Assembly: GCA_025765595.1 (NCBI GenBank)
Contig: JAIVFH010000373.1
Span: forward strand, 1-24,022
DNA length: 24,022 nucleotides
Direction: 5' to 3'
From: Obelidium mucronatum
Lineage: Eukaryota; Chytridiomycota; Chytridiomycetes; Chytridiales; Chytriomycetaceae
Of the stretch, positions 1-5,994 are shown piece by piece; the stretch's first letter is position 1, and the number at the start of each line of letters is the position of its first letter. The position numbers were made by a program, and so were the translations under genes. The notes beneath the pieces were generated by a model. It did not search any database and was not told the DNA's origin. It saw only the letters and a list, made by a program, of their open reading frames with translations.

Positions 1-58
1 TTTGAGCCGTGGCAATAGTAGCGGCAGCAGCAATGGAAAGGATTGTAGAGGCAATCAT
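1..58 (-). CDS. Secreted protein, N-terminal signal peptide only (partial)
   Basis: An ATG at 58..56 opens a frame that runs off the left edge and reads MIASTILSIAAAATIATAQ. This is a short N-region, a hydrophobic Ala/Ile/Leu core and an A-x-A-like end, a typical fungal secretory signal peptide. A TATAAAT element lies about 60 nt upstream on the same strand, which supports the start. Only 19 codons are visible, so the mature protein cannot be identified. The frame is too short to exclude chance, but start, promoter and signal peptide agree. Confidence 0.55.
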   Translation of the reverse strand, partial: MIASTILSIAAAATIATAQ

Positions 59-664
59 TTTCTTTTGGTTTGGAATGTTTTATGAATGGTGCCTAAAGGG
101 AGAGAAGTTGCCTTGAATTTATAGTTTTTTCAGCCCACAGACACATTCGAATTTGTTGTTATTTACTCAAATTGATCAAATTTTCAACCACTTTTTGGCG
201 TAATCCGTGATTTGCGCTAGTGTGACTACCAGAGTGTTTTCAGTTTGCGAATCAATGCGCTATTTTCCGTCATAAGGTTTTGGACGTCAAAAAATGTTGC
301 AGCTTACTTCACGATAGGTTGGAACCTTTTTTTAAATTGAGCAAATTTGACTTTCCTGCTTTTAACTGTTTGGAAAGGCCTGAAACGTTTTAGACGCTCT
401 TCACTCGTGGTTTTTAGAATAATGAGCACGTATTTATTGCTCTGCAGAGCTGGGAACTAGCCGAGAACTTGTGTCTTAAAACCTGCCCTGATGACAAGTC
501 TATAAAATTTGTTTCAATTAGAGTTAACTCAGAAATGTTTCAAGAGGAAGCAAATCACTTAATTATTTGTTAGCACTTCTGATGTGTCTGACAAGTTTGA
601 TGTGACCATGTATCTAAAAATAAAAGACTTGAACTTCCGTATCTAAACCATTTCAAACAGATAT
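59..664. other. Intergenic region, no gene seen
   Basis: About 600 bp between the secreted-protein start (58) and the stop codon of the stomatin-like gene (665), both on the minus strand. It must hold the 3' UTR of the latter and the promoter of the former. I see no convincing open frame, RNA gene or repeat in it. Confidence 0.6.
117..123 (-). promoter_or_regulatory. TATA box of the left-edge secreted protein gene
   Basis: TATAAAT on the minus strand, 59-65 nt upstream of the ATG at 58. The leader between them is pyrimidine-rich near the box and A-rich just before the start, as in many fungal promoters. The assignment rests on motif and spacing only. Confidence 0.4.
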
Positions 665-1869
665 TTATTTCTTTTGCGAATTTAGCACAGTCATAAGTTG
701 AGTCGTCATACTGGCAATATCTCCAAAGTTGCTTGGAACAACAACAGTTGTACTCGCTTTAGCAATGTTCCCAAAGCTCTCAACATACTTCTCCGCCACA
801 CTCAAGGACACGGCATCTTTCCCACTGTCTCCGTTCGACTTGATCGCCTTTGAAATCTTGTCAATAGCATCCGCACTCGCTTCAGCATGCATTCGAATGG
901 CTTTGGCGTCCCCTTCAGCCTTATTAAGTTGAGACTGCAGTTCTGCTTCCGATCTCAAAATCACAGACTGTTTTGCACCTTCCGCCATATTAATCGCACT
1001 CTGTCGAGATCCTTCACTTTCCAAGATTTCCGCGCGCTTTTGTCGTTCTGCGGAGATTTGGCGATGCATGGATTCGACAACGTTTTGCGGGGGGTGGACA
1101 TCGCGAATTTCGTAACGGAGGCATTCGATTCCCCAGCATTTTGATGCGTGGTTCATGGCTTGTGTGATTTTGTTGTTGAGGGTTGTGCGCTCTCCGAGGG
1201 TTCTGTCGAGAGTGAGGAGACCGATTTCCGAACGCTGATTTTTGAAAGTGACAAAAAAAATGAAAGGGGTCAGTTCAGTATAGTCAGCGACAAAAAAAAA
1301 TAATAAGAAGAAGAAGATCTAACCATGGTTGTTTGAGCAAGTTGTGTAATGGCAAACTCTGGGTCATCGACGCCATATGAGGCCTTCATTGGATCAATAA
1401 TTCGATAGTACAAAACGCCATCAATTTTGATGGTGACGTTATCCTGGGTGATGGCGTTCTGCGGCACGATTTCAACAGCAGTTTCCTTGTAACTCTGGAC
1501 ATATCGCACTTGGTCAACGAAGGGCGCCAAAACGGCAAGGCCGGGTTCCAGCACTTTGTGAAACTTTCCAAATCGTTCCACAATATAGACTGATGCCTGG
1601 GGAACAAAGAGAATAATGGTATTCCAAGGTGGTGAACGACGTGAGATTCCGCGACCGACGTTCTTCATTCCAGAGCCCGGGGAGGTAGAAAAAATGGTTC
1701 GTTTTTGAAAGGCCAGTGGAGATGGCGTTGAAGACCGAGTGACGGAAGCTTGGGCCAAGTGGCTGAAATAGCGAGGAGAGGATACGCCAGCCAGATAAAG
1801 GACAGTGCTGGAGTGGGCTCTTGCAGTAAGAGCAACTGTTTTTCTAGTAGACTGAATGAGTTTTTGCAT
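665..1869 (-). CDS. Stomatin-like protein 2, mitochondrial (SPFH/band-7 family)
   Basis: Exons 1869..1324 and 1234..665, with an 89-nt intron (GTTAGA...ATCAG); 371 residues. SLP-2 proteins are scaffolds of the mitochondrial inner membrane that bind cardiolipin and prohibitins and organise proteases and respiratory complexes. Visible here: an Arg/Ser-rich N-terminus with few acidic residues, resembling a matrix-targeting presequence. A band-7 domain follows (IVERFGKFHKVLEPGL, then NVTIKIDGVLYYRIIDP, then RSEIGLLTLDRTLGER). After it comes the Ala/Glu-rich helical tail and the C-terminal VVPSNFGDIASM segment typical of SLP-2. The ATG at 1869 (context CAAAAATG) is preferred because the targeting-like sequence begins there; an in-frame ATG at 1950 would add 27 residues. 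AATAAA overlaps the stop codon (669..664). The gene is divergent from FMP30/NAPE-PLD. Confidence 0.93.
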
Positions 1870-2130
1870 TTTTGAGATGAATTTGTGGGGAGAGCTGGGC
1901 GATTCTTTTGTACCGTTTTTAATTACCTGACGTGGCTGGCACCGCCCCAAGACGCCACAGCCACACCATAGGCGACGTGGTTGCTAGAGACCAAATTAGA
2001 TTGGGATTACAGTCTCTCTCTTGCAGCGCTGGGTAGATGATGGATACTTGCTGTTATAGATACAATTTAATTTTCTTTTTTCATTCTTTTTTATTATCTG
2101 CTGTAAAACTCTTTCTTTGACAAACTTTGC
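1870..2130. promoter_or_regulatory. Shared divergent promoter region, SLP-2 / FMP30
   Basis: 261 bp separate the start codons of the two divergent genes, so both promoters must lie here. T-rich tracts precede the FMP30 start, and CACGT/GACGTGG-like words occur near 1930-1978. No clear TATA box is seen on either strand. Shared control of the two genes is inferred from the arrangement only. Confidence 0.45.
2037..2120 (+). other. Candidate upstream ORF (27 codons) before FMP30
   Basis: Tandem ATGs at 2037 and 2040 open a 27-codon frame, rich in Phe and Leu, that stops at 2120. This is 10 nt before the main ATG at 2131. The main ATG has a poor context (T at -3). If transcription starts upstream of 2037, ribosomes would meet this uORF first. 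The transcript start is unknown. Confidence 0.25.
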
Positions 2131-3606
2131 ATGTCCTCGTTTGCCTTTTGGCACCGGATCGCGGCCTCTCTCAATCTCGGACCGCAGACGTTTGCGCTGA
2201 CGCGGCGCCAGAAGCTCTTTGGCGCGGGCGTAGTCGGCGGCGGCGGGGTCTTTGGGCTTGTGTCGCTCGTGGCGCCGACTCGTGCGGCGGACGGCGCGGC
2301 GCCGGTGTTCGCAGACAGCGGCGGCGGCGTGGCGGTGGCGCAGACGCAGGCGGGGGCGGACACGCGGCACCACGTTGCGGGCGGCGGGTTCGCGAACCCG
2401 TGGGCGTCGTTCCGGGCGCCGGGCGCGTCGTTCGCGCTGTCGTTTGCGCAGCTGCTGCTGCTCGGCGACCGCCGCCCGCCGCTGCCGCCGCCGCCGCTGC
2501 GCGTGCGCACGCAGCAGATCGACTGGCCGCGCCTGGCCGCCGCCGCCGCCGAGCACGAGCACGAGCACATGCTGCTGACGTGGCTCGGCCACGCCGCCTT
2601 CCTGCTGACGCTGCCCGGCGCCCGCGTGCTGCTCGATCCGTGTCTGAGCGACCGCTGCTCGCCGCTGTCGTGGGCCGGTCCGCAACGCCTGGTGGCCCCG
2701 CCGTGCAAGCTGGAAGACCTGGACCCCGACGTCGTCGTCATCAGCCACAACCACTACGACCACCTGGACCTCGACGTCATGAAGAAGCTGGTGCAGAAGA
2801 AGAAGGATCTGCTGTTCTTTGTCCCGCTGGGAAACAAGAAGCTGCTTGTCGACGCCGTAAGTTTACTGTTCTTGTCGCGAATGACTCCTCATGAATCATC
2901 AAATCAACTCTCTCTCCAGGGAATCACAAATGTTGTTGAATGCGATTGGTGGGACTCTTATTCGGTTCATAAACCGAAAACGGACGTCTCTCCAGAAGCA
3001 AATCTTCAGATTTCTTGTACTCCAAGTCAACATTTCAGCAGTCGAACATTGTGGGACAAGAATCAAACGTTATGGAGCAGTTGGCATATTCAGAGTACTG
3101 CGTTTAGTCATGAAACGCCACCAACGACCTCTCCCTCCAACAATGACGCAAACCATGCACACAACACCAATCATGGCCACAACCATTCAAACGAATGCGA
3201 TATTACCACGTCTTCACCGCGACCAATAACCAAATCTTTCTTTTTCGGAGGTGATACCGGTTACCGAACAGTTTTCACAAGTGAGGATGAGGAAAACGCA
3301 CCTACATGTCCCGCTTTTCGACAAGTACGAGAGAAATTCGGTGATACTGATCTGGCAGCTCTCCCCATCGGGGCATATAACCCCCGGCACTTACTCAGCA
3401 ACGTACACTGTTCACCAAAAGATGCAGTCGAAGTTCACTTGGACTTGGGTGCCAAAAAGTCAGTGGCCATGCACTGGGGTACTTTTGTGTTGTCCAGAGA
3501 GGATGTAATGGAGCCGCCAAGGCTGCTGAGAGAGGAAATGGCAAAAAGAGGGGTCAGGGAAGATGAGTTTTTGGTGATAGAGGTTGGTGAGACTGTTTCT
3601 GCGTGA
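2131..3606 (+). CDS. FMP30: N-acyl-phosphatidylethanolamine phospholipase D, FMP30 type (metallo-beta-lactamase fold)
   Basis: Exons 2131..2856 and 2920..3606; 470 residues. NAPE-PLD hydrolyses N-acyl-phosphatidylethanolamines to N-acylethanolamines and phosphatidic acid; yeast FMP30 is a mitochondrial inner-membrane protein linked to cardiolipin homeostasis. Visible: FANPWASF, the opening beta-strand TWLGHAAFLL, the zinc ligands in ISHNHYDHLD (H206, H208, D210, H211), SCTPSQHFSSRTLWD, FFFGGDTGY, LAALPIGAYNPR and KKSVAMHWGTF. The fit to NAPE-PLD is good throughout. The 63-nt intron (GTAAGT...CTCCAG) is a multiple of three without a stop, so retention would add 21 residues between strands where relatives have none. 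Odd points: a His/Asn-rich insertion at about residues 301-347, and a very GC-rich, Ala/Pro-rich first exon unlike its surroundings. The N-terminus contains a hydrophobic stretch (about 28-45) that could anchor it. Confidence 0.92.
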   Translation: MSSFAFWHRIAASLNLGPQTFALTRRQKLFGAGVVGGGGVFGLVSLVAPTRAADGAAPVFADSGGGVAVAQTQAGADTRHHVAGGGFANPWASFRAPGASFALSFAQLLLLGDRRPPLPPPPLRVRTQQIDWPRLAAAAAEHEHEHMLLTWLGHAAFLLTLPGARVLLDPCLSDRCSPLSWAGPQRLVAPPCKLEDLDPDVVVISHNHYDHLDLDVMKKLVQKKKDLLFFVPLGNKKLLVDAVSLLFLSRMTPHESSNQLSLQGITNVVECDWWDSYSVHKPKTDVSPEANLQISCTPSQHFSSRTLWDKNQTLWSSWHIQSTAFSHETPPTTSPSNNDANHAHNTNHGHNHSNECDITTSSPRPITKSFFFGGDTGYRTVFTSEDEENAPTCPAFRQVREKFGDTDLAALPIGAYNPRHLLSNVHCSPKDAVEVHLDLGAKKSVAMHWGTFVLSREDVMEPPRLLREEMAKRGVREDEFLVIEVGETVSA

Positions 3607-3731
3607 GGAAGCCGTTTTTTTTCTTTGGAGGGATCTATAGAATGATGATTGGTGTTTGATTTTCAACAAGTAAATACTTTTTAATTTTTAACAAAACTGG
3701 AACATCATCGCCAATGAGAAAGAGACTAAAT

Positions 3732-3737
3732 TTTATT
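3732..3737 (-). terminator. Poly(A) signal of the bZIP (HAC1-like) transcript
   Basis: AATAAA on the minus strand, 57 nt beyond the stop of the acidic C-terminal frame (3794). I found no AATAAA between the bZIP stop at 4784 and about 4250. This suggests one transcript carries both frames. Confidence 0.5.
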
Positions 3738-3793
3738 GTACAAACAACGATTACATCAGAAAATGAACTTGCAATAACCCAAAAACATGACTT

Positions 3794-5452
3794 TCAAAAC
3801 TGCAAGAATTCAGCGAAATCCAAAACTGGTTCCACAGTCTCAACATCACAGTGAGCGAAAATGTCTGTTGGTTCTTGATCCGGCAATCCAGCAAACAAGG
3901 CATCCAACGCCGCATCCAACCCATCACCACCACCAACAACATCATCATCAAAGTTCAAATCATCCAAAAAACTCAACTCATTCACTCCATTTCCATCATT
4001 TAGCTTGGTCGCGGCTGCAAAAGAACCATAAAAGGGGAATACTATTTAACACTTGTATGTGTACATCGACAAGATAGTAAAGCACCCGAAGAACCCGTAA
4101 TCAAAATGAACAGAGAAACCCGTCAACTACCACAACAGAAAACGCATCCGGTGTCGCGCAAGAAAAAAGGTCACCCATAGGCACAAAACTCGTCGACCTA
4201 AAGGGGTTACGAACCAGCAAAACAACAACCAGAATCAAGTCACATTTACCTCCCCGCTTTGCAGGCATCTTTAGAACCAAACTGACACTCTCTTAATGCA
4301 ACATGCTCAACCCTGGGAACTTGGCAACTGCTAGTATGGTATGCCTTTGGGAGGAAAGAACGAGACATGTCATTCAAGAATTTGGAGAAACAAACCCTTT
4401 GTCGAAACCAAGAGGAAAAGCTGCGAAGAGACCGGAATGAACCAAGGAGGTTCCATTGCGGTTCCCGACAGCTCAACTCTTGATTCCAACGCAGATTGCT
4501 TCCCCATCATCTATCGTTCCACGCCCACGTCCGATCCATCTCAATTACAGTACCAAGAGAAGCAATAACCAAAACCAAACAATAACATTGGGTTGAGCGG
4601 AGCAATCGAGTGCCAGTGGCGCCAAGACACTACAAATCAGGAAGAAAAAGTGCCAGATCAGGTTGTGTCTGCAGTCAGAAAACCCCCAAGTCGACAAAGA
4701 AGTGCTAAGGTAAACTAATTTCAGAACGGACAGGAGATGCAAATCGTGGAGCTCGTTTTTACAACGAAGCTGGACGTAAGGTTTCAGATTACAGATTCTT
4801 CTAGCGAGGGGGAGAGCGCTGCTGGCTCGCCTTGACCAAGAATGGAAGTAGAGTGAAAGAGAGAGAATTGGTGAGATGATGACGACTCTGGAAACAACGG
4901 AGTGTCGTGGTGGGAATAGAGAGTTGGGGAACTCGAATGGGACGACAGACTGGGAGATACAGGAAGGGGCACCAAAGAGGCCATGCTGCAGGAAGCCGAA
5001 GACGAAGAGGCGGTCAATGAGGCCACTTGGTGAGAAAGGGCCTTCACTTGGGCCAACAGTTCTGCGTTGAGTTTGTCCATCGCCTCGAGGCGATTCATCA
5101 GGGATGCGTTGGTGACTTCGAGGTCTTCGAACGTTCGTCGCTTCTTGTCGCGACTTGTTTGGGCGGCAATACGGTTACGTACGATTCTGTGTGGAGATTG
5201 TGTTAGAGAGGGTATCCCAGCAATCATCTCTTCGATAGCTTACCTGGCCTGCTTGATCACCTCGCGCTGAGAAGGCGTTCGTTTGCTCTTGCTCGTTCCA
5301 ACAGCCTCTGCGTACGCCTCTGCATCAACACCGGGGGGAGCCTCAGGCAGCTCAGTTTCGTCTGAGGGAGAGTCGCTTCGTCGCCGTTTGAGGGCTTTAT
5401 GTTGTTGTGGCGCAGGAGGCAGGAGCACAGGCTGTTGGAACATTGTGAGCAT
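3794..5452 (-). CDS. bZIP transcription factor of HAC1/XBP1 type; candidate IRE1-spliced unfolded-protein-response regulator
   Basis: Exon 1 is 5452..5244. An ordinary 57-nt intron (GTAAGC...CACAG) follows, then exon 2 from 5186. Read straight on, the protein stops at 4784 (203 residues). The basic region carries N74-x2-A77-A78-x2-S81-R82 with KKRR after it (NRIAAQTSRDKKRR), close to XBP1 and HAC1. Zipper heptads are L92, L99, M106, L113, L120 and L127, followed by a Ser-rich tail. Downstream, 4014..3794 encodes an acidic/hydrophobic tail (FLDDLNFDDD, LDALFAGLPDQEPTDIF, VLDFAEFLQF) resembling a transcription activation domain. Proposed spliced form: 5452..5244, 5186..4822, 4014..3794 = 264 residues. 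The junction CCA-G|CC keeps the frame. HAC1/XBP1 mRNAs are cut by the ER kinase-RNase IRE1 and then ligated. The bZIP is certain; the unconventional splice is inferred. An alternative is that the acidic frame is a separate small gene beginning at ATG 4270 with an ordinary intron. Confidence 0.8.
4011..4017 (-). promoter_or_regulatory. Candidate IRE1 3' cleavage motif, CAG|CCGC
   Basis: CAGCCGC fits CNG|CNGN and equals the yeast HAC1 5' loop (CAG|CCGU) except for the last base. It is one of only two CNGCNG matches downstream of the 5' hairpin. The other (CTGCAGA near 4674..4668) leads to an early stop. Flanking bases form only a loose stem (TGGTT/GACCA, 13-base loop). The site also ends TTCTTTTGCAG, so it could be an ordinary spliceosomal acceptor. 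Confidence 0.35.
4015..4821 (-). other. Candidate 807-nt unconventional intron / 3' UTR of the unspliced bZIP mRNA
   Basis: Between the two candidate cleavage points the strand is broken by stops in all frames and shows no recognisable protein. The length is a multiple of three (269 codons), as in the 252-nt S. cerevisiae HAC1 intron. It contains an ordinary-looking donor, GGGGAG|GTAAATG (intron from 4249). With the acceptor at 4015 this would give a 235-nt spliceosomal intron. That arrangement is the main rival explanation. Confidence 0.4.
4814..4828 (-). promoter_or_regulatory. Candidate IRE1 5' cleavage hairpin, GAGC[CAG|CAGC]GCTC
   Basis: On the mRNA strand a perfect 4-bp stem GAGC/GCTC closes a 7-base loop CAGCAGC. 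After one C.U mismatch, two more G-C pairs (GG/CC) extend it. The loop matches the CNG|CNGN rule for IRE1 sites, and the layout matches mammalian XBP1 (GAGU[CCGCAGC]ACUC). Cleavage would fall between 4822 and 4821, 36 nt upstream of the stop codon at 4784..4786, in codon phase 1. Confidence 0.55.
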
Positions 5453-5994
5453 CGTGGCTGGCTGGATAGAACGTGGTGGTTGGTTGGTTGTGTTGTCTTT
5501 TCAGTGAGGTTTGTTGGCCTTTTTGTAGATCAGAAATCTTGGATGAAATTGGAACTTCCACGGTGGAACTTACCAACTGGACCACACCCGTGCATAGTTA
5601 TTTTTCGGACTCTGCATTTAATTCCTATTTTCATAGAAACTCCAGGCTCCACCAATTGTTTTCTCGTTGTGGTATTCCGATATAACCGGCGTCGGTGGCA
5701 CTGAGAAACCCTTTGTACGTCCAGTATATTCGGTAATAACTGACAAACAATATATATGCACAAGAACCATAATAATATTAAAGTGAATATAAAGAATAAT
5801 AATAATAACTGATAACCTCAATGGTGGGCAATATATATGGGTGTATTAGTATTGGTGGTATGGGAATACCGCACCAGCTAGAATTTTCGGCGAACGAATG
5901 TTTAAAAAGTACCCTTTCGTCGAAGCCAATAATTATCTTCATCTGTCAATACTGCCCAGCTTTGTTCGGAAGTTTTCGGAATCCAAACCAAAAA
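5453..5994. promoter_or_regulatory. Divergent promoter region, bZIP / LTA4H-type aminopeptidase
   Basis: 542 bp between divergent start codons, with no convincing gene. AT-rich words such as tatatatgc (about 5751-5759) and atatatatggg (about 5829-5838) could serve as TATA elements for the plus-strand gene. An upstream ATG at 5821 is in frame with the aminopeptidase, but the 58 codons between them do not look like the family. Confidence 0.4.

Noticed and set aside
1996..2763. Long antisense frames (218 and 255 codons) opposite the GC-rich first exon of FMP30
   Set aside because: They are Arg/Ala/Gly-rich, match nothing, and arise because GC-rich DNA has few stop codons; the plus frame carries conserved NAPE-PLD motifs.
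3787..4077. Plus-strand His/Pro/Gln-rich frame
   Set aside because: It is the complement of Asp- and Gly-rich codons of the acidic bZIP tail and has no independent support.
4668..4674. CTGCAGA (CNGCNGN) as the IRE1 3' site
   Set aside because: No stem with a 7-base loop forms around it, and joining the 5' site here leads to a stop after a few codons.
4545..4742. Minus-strand hydrophobic frame in the candidate unconventional intron, as a membrane-targeting segment like that of XBP1u
   Set aside because: It has no ATG, is out of frame with the bZIP and ends in a T-rich low-complexity run.
4985..4992. CTGCAGC in the bZIP exon as an IRE1 5' site
   Set aside because: The loop sequence is right, but the flanks do not pair and the phase does not fit the acidic frame.
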